Assembly (NCBI GenBank): GCA_016196415.1
Contig: JACPXS010000072.1
Span: 1-19,515, forward strand
Source: Candidatus Omnitrophota bacterium
GTDB taxonomy: Bacteria; Omnitrophota; Koll11; Aquiviventales; Aquiviventaceae
Reading direction: 5' to 3'
Length of the DNA stretch: 19,515 bases
A program made the position numbers and the translations under genes. Of the stretch, positions 7,551 to 14,210 are shown one piece after another. The notes below the pieces were generated by a model. It saw nothing but the letters and a program-made list of their open reading frames with translations. It had not been told where the DNA came from and did no database searches. Every line of letters starts with the position of its first letter. The stretch's first letter is position 1.

Positions 7551-7556
7551 GATACC

Positions 7557-8750
7557 ATGACGACACCGTATGACGTCGCGATCATCGGCGGTGGAATCGT
7601 CGGGCTGGCCACCGCGTACGAGTTGACCCGGCGATCTCCAAGCCGCCGGATCATCCTGCTCGAAAAAGAACCGACCCTCGGCGCGCACCAAACCACGCAC
7701 AACAGCGGCGTGATCCATTCCGGGGTCTCGTATCGGCCCGGCTCGCTCAAAGCGAAGACGTGCGTGGAAGGCGCCAAGCTCCTGGTGCGCTTCTGCCAGT
7801 CGCAGGGCATCCCGCATCGCCTCTGCGGCAAGCTGATCGTGGCAACCGAGCCGGCGGAGGTGCCGGCCTTGGACGCGCTCCACGCGCGCGGGCTGGCCAA
7901 CGGCGTGCCGGGGCTGACGCTCATCGGCGCCGAGGCGTTGCGAGGCATCGAGCCCCATGCGCGAGGGGTGAGGGCGTTGCATATTCCAGGCGCGGGGATT
8001 GTCGATTACGGCGCCGTCGCCCGGCGGTTGGGAGAGCTCATCCGGGCGCGCGGGGTGATCGTGCAGACGTCCAGCCGGGTGCATCGGCTCGCGCGGCGCG
8101 AGCAGTCCTGGCTCATTGAAACGACCAATGGCGCAGTGCACGCAGGCTCGTTGGTGAACTGCGCCGGCCTGCACGTCGACCGTCTGGCCATGCTCGCCGG
8201 TGCTGTGCCGGCGCTGCAGATCGTGCCGTTTCGGGGCGACTATTACGACGTCATTCCTGAGCGCCGGCACCTGGTCAACGCGCTCATCTACCCGGTTCCC
8301 AACCCGCGATTTCCGTTTCTTGGCGTGCACTTCACCCGTTCGATCGACGGCCGCGTGCACGCCGGGCCGAACGCGGTGCTGGCCCTGAAACGGGAAGGGT
8401 ATCGGAAAACCGATTTCAGCCTCAGCGACACCCTGAGCTTGGTGGGTCATCGCGGCGTCTGGCGCATGGCGCGAGCGCATTGGCGGATGGGCTTGAGCGA
8501 GCTGCATCGGTCGCTGAGCAAATCCACCTTCGTTCGCGCGCTCCAGCGCCTGGTACCTGAGATTCGCGCCGGGGATCTGGTGCCTGCTGAGGCCGGCGTC
8601 AGGGCGCAGGCGGTCGATGACTCCGGCTTCCTGCTCGATGACTTCAAGATCGTTCAGCAGGATCACGCGATTCATGTCCTGAACGCTCCCTCCCCAGCCG
8701 CCACCGCGTCACTCCGCATCGGGCAGCTCATTGCGGATTTCGTGGCTTGA
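7557..8750 (+). CDS. lhgO: FAD-dependent oxidoreductase, L-2-hydroxyglutarate oxidase (LhgO) family
   Basis: Flavoprotein of the DAO/LhgO family, which oxidises L-2-hydroxyglutarate to 2-oxoglutarate and passes electrons to the quinone pool. The FAD dinucleotide motif is IIGGGIVG (residues 9-16) with ELTRR and LLEKE after it. The family-specific stretch HQTTHNSGVIHSGVSY and the segment YPVPNPRFPFLGVHF...VHAGPNAVLA match LhgO well. At 397 aa it has the usual length (about 400). I prefer ATG 7557. Upstream GTG 7545 lies within the repeat. A core metabolic enzyme of this kind is odd inside a nucleotide-sugar block, so the substrate here may be a hydroxyacid or sugar acid. The promoter of the next gene overlaps its stop codon. 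Confidence 0.85.
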   Translation: MTTPYDVAIIGGGIVGLATAYELTRRSPSRRIILLEKEPTLGAHQTTHNSGVIHSGVSYRPGSLKAKTCVEGAKLLVRFCQSQGIPHRLCGKLIVATEPAEVPALDALHARGLANGVPGLTLIGAEALRGIEPHARGVRALHIPGAGIVDYGAVARRLGELIRARGVIVQTSSRVHRLARREQSWLIETTNGAVHAGSLVNCAGLHVDRLAMLAGAVPALQIVPFRGDYYDVIPERRHLVNALIYPVPNPRFPFLGVHFTRSIDGRVHAGPNAVLALKREGYRKTDFSLSDTLSLVGHRGVWRMARAHWRMGLSELHRSLSKSTFVRALQRLVPEIRAGDLVPAEAGVRAQAVDDSGFLLDDFKIVQQDHAIHVLNAPSPAATASLRIGQLIADFVA

Positions 8751-8775
8751 CGGTTCTCGGAAGCTCGGTCATAAT
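8747..8775 (+). promoter_or_regulatory. Sigma70-like promoter for the 8799 operon
   Basis: TTGACG (8747-8752, 5 of 6 consensus) is followed by a 17-nt spacer and CATAAT (8770-8775, 5 of 6). It starts over the stop codon of the oxidoreductase. Transcription would start near 8782, just before an AAGGA at 8784-8788 and the GTG at 8799. It is one of the two best promoter matches I saw in the window. Confidence 0.55.
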
Positions 8776-8798
8776 TTCTTGATAAGGATCAGGCGGTT

Positions 8799-9566
8799 GT
8801 GTTGTGGTCGTTCCTCCGACGTGTCCTCACTCCATGGAGCATTCCTCGGTTGGCTGACGAGATCGCCTCGGTGACAGTCGCCATCCTGGCCGGCGGTCTC
8901 GGAACCCGCCTGCGATCTGAAGTGCCGGATCGCCCCAAAGCGCTGGCGCAGATCGGGGGGCGGCCCTTCCTCTGCTACCCATTCGATCAAATCGCTGCTG
9001 CCGGCTTCAGGGACGTCGTGGTCTGTGCTGGGTACTTAGGCGAGCAGCTCGAAGCCGTGTTTGCCCACGCGTATGGCCCGCTTCGTCTTCGCTATGCTCA
9101 AGAGCCCGCTCCTCTTGGTACGGCCGGGGCATTGCGATTTGCGCTGCCGCTGCTCAGCGCTGACACGGTGCTGGTGATGAACGGGGATTCGTTCTGCGAG
9201 ACTGATCTTCCCGCGTTCTGGGTCTGGCACCGGCAGCGAAGCGCCGCTGCGTCGATCCTCTTAAGCGAGGTGCCTGATGCCGCTCGGTATGGTCGCGTCC
9301 ACACAGACCCCCAGGGGCTCGTATCGGCCTTTGAGGAAAAATCGCAAGCCGGTCCGGGATGGGTGAATGCCGGCATCTATCTGATGGCTCGCCACGTCCT
9401 GTCAAGCCTTCCTACTGGTCATCCGGTGTCACTGGAGGGAGACGTCTTTCCTCGCCTGATCGGCCATGGCCTGTACGGCTACCGTAGCCAGAGCCGTTTC
9501 ATGGACATCGGGACTCCGGAGACCTATCGGGCGGCGCAAAAGATGTTCACCCCGACTCGCGCATGA
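8799..9566 (+). CDS. Sugar-phosphate nucleotidyltransferase, HddC-like (heptose-1-P guanylyltransferase)
   Basis: NTP-transferase fold protein that activates a sugar-1-phosphate. The nucleotide loop is ILAGGLGTRLRS, followed by RPKALAQIGGRPFL. The base and sugar sites are visible as PLGTAGAL, the metal-binding NGDSF, VPDAARYGRV and FEEKS. The C-terminus FMDIGTPETYRAAQ is typical of the HddC / mannose-1-P guanylyltransferase-like group. GTG 8799 has AAGGA ten bases upstream. TTG 8850 (GGAG upstream) or GTG 8871 would give a more typical N-terminus, since homologues begin just before ILAGG. A GmhB-like phosphatase at 13644 supports a GDP-D-glycero-D-manno-heptose pathway. The specificity is inferred. 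The stop overlaps the next ATG by 4 nt. Confidence 0.78.
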   Translation: MLWSFLRRVLTPWSIPRLADEIASVTVAILAGGLGTRLRSEVPDRPKALAQIGGRPFLCYPFDQIAAAGFRDVVVCAGYLGEQLEAVFAHAYGPLRLRYAQEPAPLGTAGALRFALPLLSADTVLVMNGDSFCETDLPAFWVWHRQRSAAASILLSEVPDAARYGRVHTDPQGLVSAFEEKSQAGPGWVNAGIYLMARHVLSSLPTGHPVSLEGDVFPRLIGHGLYGYRSQSRFMDIGTPETYRAAQKMFTPTRA

Positions 9567-11341
9567 GCCGTCGCATGGCCCACGCAGGGGCGCTCACCAT
9601 TTCCATCGACCTCGAACTGGCCTGGGGGGTTTGCGATGTGCTCTTGACCCCCCAGGCGAGGGAAGCCCTCGGACGCGAACGCGCCATCGTCACGCGCCTA
9701 CTTGATCTGTTTGCCGCCTACGATGTGCGAGCGACGTGGGCGGTCGTCGGGCATTTGATGGCAACGGAGTGCCGCTGGACCGGCCAACAGGCCCATCCTG
9801 AAATTGTCCGATGGTCCCAAGCCGTGCCGCCGCGCGACTGGTTCTTCCAACACCCCCCGCAGGACCAGCTCAACGACCCGCTCTGGTACGCCCACGATCT
9901 CATCAGTCTGATCCAGCAGGCCACGCCCCCGCAGGAGATCGGAAGCCATTCCTTCTGCCATCTGCCGTATGACGAGCGCCGGGTCCCTCGCGAAACGGTC
10001 TGGGCTGACCTCTCGGCTGCCCGCGCACTCCATAGCGAACGAGGGCTCCCCTTCAACGCGTTTGTGTTCCCGCGGAATGTCGAGGGATACCACGCGCTCT
10101 TGCGAGCGGCGGGCATCACGGTCTATCGGGGGAAAACGGCGCGGTGGTATGAGCGAATTCCGATCCGTCCGGTACGACGGGCGCTGCATCTGGCCTCCTA
10201 TGGCCTTCCGATCTGCCCACGAACCGTCCGCCCGATGGTCGATGCGCATGGGCTGCTGAATGTGCCGGACAGCCTGTTGCTCATGGGCCGCCGGGGCCTC
10301 CGACGGTTGATCCCTCCCGCCGTCTTGCGCTGGAAGGGCCTCATGGCACTGGATCGCGCCACAGCGCGAGGCGAGGTGTTTCATCTCTGGTTTCATCCAT
10401 CCAATTTTGCCGAGCAATCAGACGTGCCGTTCCGAATCCTTGAAGCCTGGCTCAAGCGCGCGCACGCCCTGAGGGCTGAAGGCCGGTTACACGTCATGGC
10501 GATGGGAGACTACGCCAGTCTCGATCCGTCATGGGACAGGGATGTTGCGCGCATTCGTGAGCGCGCCGTGGCGGTGCATGACACAGGCGTCGAGCAGTTT
10601 ATCGAATGGTATGACACGATGGCGGTCGATCCGTATGCCTCGGCGTTTGCCTACGGTCGACAGGAGGTGATCACCTGCCTCCGAGACACCCTTGGCGAGC
10701 TGCCTCAAGGGAGCCGAATCCTGGATGCTGGCTGCGGAACAGGAGACCAGGTACGTCTCGTGTCCCAGTGGGGCTTTCAGGTGGCCGGGGTTGAGCCATC
10801 TGCTACGATGCGCCGGATCGCGCAGCAGCGCAATCCAGGGCAGCGCATTCAGGATGGGCTCGTCGGGTCCTTGCCATTTCCGGACGCCTCCTTCGACGCC
10901 GTGATCGCGATCGAGGTCCTACGCTACCTTCACCGCACAGACATCCTGGCCGCGTATCACGAAGTGCTGCGCGTCCTCAAACCCGGGGGGCGATTTTTCT
11001 TCACCATGGTCAACCGGTATGCGCTGGATGCGTTTGCGCTCTACGACGGGATCAAGCGGTGGCGACGCGCCGTTCGACCGCACGCGGAACCGCCCGTGCA
11101 TTGTGAGTTCGTCACCCCGGGGCAGGTCGTGCGCGACGTGCAACGGGCGGGATGGGGCAGCGTGAGCGTCCAAGGACGGCTGATTCTTCCGGTGCGCATG
11201 CTCTATAAATTGCATGAAGGGTTCGGCGCCCGCTGCGCACGTCTCTTGCACCCGTGTGATCGATGGCTTGGCAGGCAGCGGTGGGCGGTCTCGTTGGCCG
11301 GCCATCTCATCGTGGTGGGTCGGCGGCCGCCCGAAAAATGA
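9563..11341 (+). CDS. Fusion: polysaccharide deacetylase-like domain plus SAM methyltransferase
   Basis: A 592-residue two-domain protein that overlaps the previous gene by ATGA. Residues 10-330 or so resemble a NodB-like carbohydrate esterase: SIDLELAWG (Asp16, Glu18), TWAVVGHL, EIGSHSFCH with His129 and His133 in an HxxxH metal motif, FVFPRN, and HLWFHPSNF. The usual TFDD is D-x-E here, as in some exopolysaccharide-linked members. Residues 340-592 form a class I methyltransferase: RILDAGCGTGD (385-395), GVEPS, LPFPDASFDAVIAIEVL, and EVLRVLKPGGRFFF. There is no signal peptide or membrane segment, so the deacetylase domain would act in the cytoplasm, perhaps on a lipid-linked or nucleotide-linked acetamido sugar that is then methylated. 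The stop codon runs directly into REP-like DNA. Confidence 0.85.
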   Translation: MSRRMAHAGALTISIDLELAWGVCDVLLTPQAREALGRERAIVTRLLDLFAAYDVRATWAVVGHLMATECRWTGQQAHPEIVRWSQAVPPRDWFFQHPPQDQLNDPLWYAHDLISLIQQATPPQEIGSHSFCHLPYDERRVPRETVWADLSAARALHSERGLPFNAFVFPRNVEGYHALLRAAGITVYRGKTARWYERIPIRPVRRALHLASYGLPICPRTVRPMVDAHGLLNVPDSLLLMGRRGLRRLIPPAVLRWKGLMALDRATARGEVFHLWFHPSNFAEQSDVPFRILEAWLKRAHALRAEGRLHVMAMGDYASLDPSWDRDVARIRERAVAVHDTGVEQFIEWYDTMAVDPYASAFAYGRQEVITCLRDTLGELPQGSRILDAGCGTGDQVRLVSQWGFQVAGVEPSATMRRIAQQRNPGQRIQDGLVGSLPFPDASFDAVIAIEVLRYLHRTDILAAYHEVLRVLKPGGRFFFTMVNRYALDAFALYDGIKRWRRAVRPHAEPPVHCEFVTPGQVVRDVQRAGWGSVSVQGRLILPVRMLYKLHEGFGARCARLLHPCDRWLGRQRWAVSLAGHLIVVGRRPPEK

Positions 11342-11388
11342 AAAACGTGCCTGTCACTTTTTGACCAAAACGTGCCTGGCACGTTTTT
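11341..11388 (+). terminator. Two REP-like palindromes; second is a possible intrinsic terminator
   Basis: Two near-copies stand in tandem: AAAAACGTGCCTGTCAC followed by T's at 11341-11362, and a perfect 21-nt palindrome at 11367-11387 built on CGTGCC-T-GGCACG with flanking A4/T4. The second hairpin ends in TTTTT (to 11388), right after the deacetylase-methyltransferase stop, so it could terminate on either strand. The GTGCCTGGCAC core also resembles mobile REP elements, so a terminator role may be secondary. Confidence 0.5.
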
Positions 11389-11576
11389 CAGGGCCTTGAC
11401 TGCGGTGATGAAAGATAGTACGCTGTCTGCTCAACCGTAAGCATTGAGGGTACGTCATAATTCCCCGGTGCAGGCCCAAGCATTAACAACGCTTTGAGTT
11501 CATCCAGCGCTACATGGCTCAGCACCACCTGTCTCCTCTCCGAGAAATCCAAGTCGGCTGCGACCCCGCCTCCTAG
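11388..11576 (-). pseudogene. Minus-strand gene remnant, possible excisionase-like HTH beginning
   Basis: On the minus strand a 62-codon open frame runs from 11576 to a TGA at 11388-11390 and has protein-like composition. It includes VALDELKALLMLGP and then MLTVEQTAYYLS, which resembles the start of an excisionase/MerR-type helix-turn-helix (LTVEEAAxYL). It breaks off after YLS at the edge of the REP-like palindromes, before the recognition helix. GTG 11526-11528 could start a 46-aa product. It is most likely a relic cut by the repeat; chance cannot be excluded. Confidence 0.3.
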
Positions 11577-11602
11577 TCATAGCCTCTATCAACATGACGG
11601 GC

Positions 11603-11657
11603 GTTCAAGGTTCAAGGGGACTCTCGTGCCTAGAGCCTTGAACCTCGACCCGTGAAC
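11603..11657. repeat. Dispersed palindromic repeat, second copy (GCCTAGAGCCTTGA)
   Basis: Arms AGGTTCAAGG (11608-11617) and CCTTGAACCT (11636-11645) pair perfectly around an 18-nt loop, with outer GTTCA/TGAAC at 11603-11607 and 11653-11657. The right part contains GCCTAGAGCCTTGA at 11628-11641, which matches 13 of 14 bases at 5601-5614. As at the first copy, a protein-like frame without an ATG opens directly after its TGA (11639-11641). Confidence 0.6.
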
Positions 11658-11863
11658 AGCGCGCCCATCGTGATGCGGATAGGCGCTCTGTCCTCGATCG
11701 GCTCAATGCGCTGGAGCGCCGTGGCCTGAGCACGCGTGCGCCGAACACGCCCCGGAGCATGAAGGTGGTTCGGACAGCCGCCGAAGCGGTGCAAGCGCAT
11801 CTGGAGACGCAGCGCAAGGCCGAGGAGTTCCTGCAGGAGATCATCCCAGGAGTGGTGGAATGA
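11642..11863 (+). pseudogene. 5'-truncated gene fragment coupled to the decarboxylase gene
   Basis: A 73-codon frame opens right after the repeat and stops at TGA 11861-11863, overlapping the next ATG in an ATGA arrangement typical of co-translated genes. It encodes a charged helical stretch ([15 protein letters not shown], then [20 protein letters not shown]) and ends IIPGVVE. There is no ATG or GTG until ATG 11759, which would leave only 34 residues. The simplest reading is the C-terminal end of a gene whose front was lost when the repeat arrived. I do not recognise the family. Confidence 0.5.
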
Positions 11864-12798
11864 AGGTACTGGTGACCGGCGGAGCGGGGTTCATCGGCTC
11901 GCATCTGTGCGAGCGGTTCATCGCCGATGGGCACAGCGTCACGTGCGTAGATAACTTCATCTCCGGCAGCGAAGCCAACATCGCCCAGCTGGTGGCTCGC
12001 AAGGCCGTTCGTCTCATCCGGCACGACATCAGCAAGCCCTTGGACGTCGAAGGGCCGCTCGATGGCGTGCTCCATTTTGCCTCGCCTGCCAGCCCAGCCG
12101 ACTATCTCAAATATCCCATCCAAACCCTCAAGGTCGGTTCGCTGGGAACGCTCAACGCGCTGGGCATTGCCAAGGCCAAGGGCGCGAAATTTCTCCTGGC
12201 GTCCACCTCGGAGGTCTATGGCGATCCGCAAGTCCATCCCCAACCGGAAACCTACTGGGGCCATGTCAACCCTGTCGGGCCTCGGGGCGTGTACGATGAG
12301 GCAAAACGGTTTGCCGAAGCGCTTACGATGGCCTACTACCACGAGCACGCCGTTGATACCCGCATCGTGAGAATTTTCAACACGTTCGGCCCGCGCATGC
12401 GGCTCAACGACGGGCGCGCGGTGCCCACCTTCATCAGCCAGGCGCTGAAGGGGGAGCCGCTCACAGTGTTTGGTGACGGCTCGCAAACCCGTAGCTTCTG
12501 CTACATCGATGACTTGGTGGAAGGGATCGTGCGCTTCATGGGAGTGACCTACCACGAACCGGTCAATCTGGGCAATCCCGATGAGCGCTCGATCCTCGAG
12601 ATCGGCAAGAAAATCCTCGGGTATTTCAACAGCACCCCCAGCCGCATTGAATTTCGCCCGCTGCCGACGGACGACCCCAAGCAACGCCGTCCGGACATCA
12701 CCAAAGCGAAGACGCTCGTGGGCTGGGAGCCTCGCGTCTCGCTGGATACCGGCCTGCAGCGCACCATTGCGTGGTTCCGCCAGCACCCGCCCGGCTGA
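11860..12798 (+). CDS. uxs: UDP-glucuronate decarboxylase (UDP-xylose synthase)
   Basis: Extended SDR that oxidises UDP-GlcA at C4, decarboxylates it and re-reduces it to UDP-xylose. GGAGFIGS is at residues 7-14. [52 protein letters not shown] and the catalytic [10 protein letters not shown] are all diagnostic of UXS rather than general epimerases. So are [21 protein letters not shown] and the C-terminal [14 protein letters not shown]. At 312 aa it is normal length. The ATG overlaps the stop of an upstream fragment by 4 nt, and AGGAGTGG just upstream can serve as the ribosome-binding site. Its substrate requires a UDP-glucose dehydrogenase; the dehydrogenase at 2950 could be the source, if it is active and of that specificity. 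Confidence 0.93.
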   Translation: MKVLVTGGAGFIGSHLCERFIADGHSVTCVDNFISGSEANIAQLVARKAVRLIRHDISKPLDVEGPLDGVLHFASPASPADYLKYPIQTLKVGSLGTLNALGIAKAKGAKFLLASTSEVYGDPQVHPQPETYWGHVNPVGPRGVYDEAKRFAEALTMAYYHEHAVDTRIVRIFNTFGPRMRLNDGRAVPTFISQALKGEPLTVFGDGSQTRSFCYIDDLVEGIVRFMGVTYHEPVNLGNPDERSILEIGKKILGYFNSTPSRIEFRPLPTDDPKQRRPDITKAKTLVGWEPRVSLDTGLQRTIAWFRQHPPG

Positions 12799-12813
12799 TC
12801 GCTCATTTTTAGA

Positions 12814-12841
12814 TTGACAGGATTGAGAAATCCTGTACCAT
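12814..12841 (+). promoter_or_regulatory. Promoter with internal 8-bp inverted repeat
   Basis: TTGACA (12814-12819) is a perfect -35 box, followed by a 16-nt spacer and TACCAT (12836-12841). The spacer is almost filled by a palindrome, ACAGGATT-GAGA-AATCCTGT (12817-12836). That could be an operator, or a small hairpin if transcription comes through from the decarboxylase gene. Transcription would start near 12848, inside the first of the downstream dyads. Confidence 0.5.
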
Positions 12842-12949
12842 GTTCATCGAATGAACATCTTCATCTCATGAACATCAAAAACGTTTGCCCGCCGCAGTCA
12901 TCGACCCCGCGTTCCGTCAAATCGCATCAACATCGTTCACCATCTGAAC
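12842..12949. promoter_or_regulatory. Operator cluster: three (G/C)TTCA-N5-TGAAC dyads
   Basis: Between the putative promoter and the regulator gene there are three 15-bp dyads with the same 5-nt spacer: GTTCA-N5-TGAAC at 12842-12856 (extended TGTTCAT/ATGAACA), CTTCA-N5-TGAAC at 12859-12873, and GTTCA-N5-TGAAC at 12935-12949. Five exact half-sites in about 110 nt is far above chance expectation. The obvious candidate ligand is the winged-helix protein encoded just downstream, which would make this an autoregulated control region for the operon. The rest of the 186-nt gap holds only a loose inverted pair, CAAATCG (12918-12924) and CGATTTG (12954-12960). Confidence 0.55.
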
Positions 12950-12984
12950 AGCTCGATTTGCGACCCCCCACCCGCTAAGCCTGG

Positions 12985-13647
12985 ATGAATTCCAGCTCAT
13001 ATCGGGAGATGCAACTCCTGACGGAGGTGACCCGTACGCCTCATGCTAGCCAACGGGATCTGTCAAAGCGCATCGGCGTGGCGCTCGGCTTGACCAACCT
13101 CCTGTTGTATCGCCTCACCAAGAAGGGCTACATCAAAATCAGAGGGACGAAGCGCAGCCGGATTCGCTACCTCATCACGCCAACAGGCATCCTCGAAAAA
13201 TCCCGCCTCACCTATGAGTTCGTCCAGTACTCGCTGCAACTCTACAGCCGTGTCCGTCGCTCTCTGAGGGAGCAGCTCGTCATGTTGGCGCACGCCGGCG
13301 CTCGGCGAGTCCTCCTCTTCGGGACCGGCGAGCTGGCTGAAATTGCCTTTCTGACCATCCAGGAAATGGGGCTCGAGTTTGCCGGCGTCGCCGTGGATGA
13401 CGCCGTTGAGCATCAACGGTTTCTTGGGCACCAGGTGCGCAGCATCCGCGATGTCCCCTCCGAAGACTACGACCGGATCGTGGTGACCTCATTGCCGGCT
13501 GGCGAGGGACCGGGGAACCCATTGCTGGTACTCGGGATTCCGATGGAGCGGATGATCGTGCTCCCATTGCCGGGCATGCCCAGCCTCTCGGAGGCCGACG
13601 TGAAGGTCGTGGCGTTGGCCCCGGTTCCTCTGGCCTCCGTGGGATGA
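12985..13647 (+). CDS. Winged-helix (MarR-like) regulator fused to a Rossmann-like domain
   Basis: Residues 8-75 or so form a winged helix: TPHASQRDLSKRIGVALGLTNLLLYRLTKKGYIKI is the HTH, and KRSRIRYLITPTGILEKSRLT is the wing and the start of the linker helix, similar to EPS-associated MarR-type regulators. Residues 78-103 are a basic helix. From about 105 a nucleotide-binding-like domain begins, GARRVLLFGTGELAEIAFLTIQEMG, followed by FAGVAVDDA. This resembles the N-terminal Rossmann or CoA-binding-like domain of sugar acetyltransferase and epimerase proteins. The 220-aa protein has no membrane segment. It lies behind a promoter with repeated dyads and overlaps the phosphatase gene by 4 nt, so it probably controls the sugar operon, perhaps in response to a nucleotide or a sugar nucleotide. 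The ligand is unknown. ATG 12985 lacks a clear Shine-Dalgarno. Confidence 0.78.
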   Translation: MNSSSYREMQLLTEVTRTPHASQRDLSKRIGVALGLTNLLLYRLTKKGYIKIRGTKRSRIRYLITPTGILEKSRLTYEFVQYSLQLYSRVRRSLREQLVMLAHAGARRVLLFGTGELAEIAFLTIQEMGLEFAGVAVDDAVEHQRFLGHQVRSIRDVPSEDYDRIVVTSLPAGEGPGNPLLVLGIPMERMIVLPLPGMPSLSEADVKVVALAPVPLASVG

Positions 13648-14210
13648 GCCCTCGGTCCGTCTTCCTGGACCGTGATGGCACCATCATGGTGGAGTGCCAC
13701 TATCTCTCAGATCCGGCGAAGGTCGAGCTGATCCCTGGCGTGGGGCCGGCGCTGCGCCAGCTTCGTCAGATGGGGCTTGGACTGGTGGTCGTCACGAATC
13801 AGTCCGCGATCGGACGCGGGCTCCTCAGTGTGCAGCGTTTAGGCGAGATCCACGGACGACTGGAGCGGCTTTTGGCGATGGAAGGGGTCCAGCTCGACGG
13901 GATCTATTACTGTCCGCACGCGCCGGCCGATCAGTGTGCGTGTCGAAAGCCACGACCCGGCCTGATGGAGCAAGCCGCACGCGAACTGAACCTGAATCTG
14001 CGGACGTGCTTCGTGATCGGTGACAAGCGCTGCGATCTCGAGCTGGGGCGCCGGGTTGGCGCCGGAACGTTGCTTGTTCGCACCGGATATGGGGCACAAC
14101 TCGAGGCGGACTGTCACGGGTTGGCCGACTACGCGGTTGAAGGGCTGTGGGCCGCGGTGCCGGTGATCAAACAATGGCTTGAGCGCCCCAGGGCATCCAC
14201 ACCGGTCTGA
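13644..14210 (+). CDS. gmhB: GmhB-like HAD phosphatase (heptose-1,7-bisphosphate 7-phosphatase family)
   Basis: HAD-superfamily phosphatase of the GmhB/histidinol-phosphatase group. The nucleophile motif is FLDRDGT (Asp9, Asp11), followed by VVVTNQSAIGRG. The structural zinc site that marks the family is C90-P-H92...C98-A-C100-RKP, and motif IV is GDKRCDLELG. At 188 aa it has the expected length. It removes the 7-phosphate from D-glycero-D-manno-heptose 1,7-bisphosphate, yielding the 1-phosphate that an HddC-type enzyme (candidate at 8799) would activate. GmhA and the kinase are not in the window. The gene overlaps the regulator gene by 4 nt and the next gene by 1 nt (TGATG). Confidence 0.87.
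   Translation: MSPRSVFLDRDGTIMVECHYLSDPAKVELIPGVGPALRQLRQMGLGLVVVTNQSAIGRGLLSVQRLGEIHGRLERLLAMEGVQLDGIYYCPHAPADQCACRKPRPGLMEQAARELNLNLRTCFVIGDKRCDLELGRRVGAGTLLVRTGYGAQLEADCHGLADYAVEGLWAAVPVIKQWLERPRASTPV

Noticed and set aside
6783..8675. 630-codon open frame on the minus strand
   Set aside because: It runs antisense through the FkbM and LhgO genes and through the AT-rich repeat. Its composition is that of a high-GC shadow frame, and it has no family motifs.
11396..11424. TTGACT-N17-TACGCT as a promoter for the decarboxylase region
   Set aside because: The -10 box is poor (3 of 6), and it is more than 400 nt from the gene within repeat-rich DNA.
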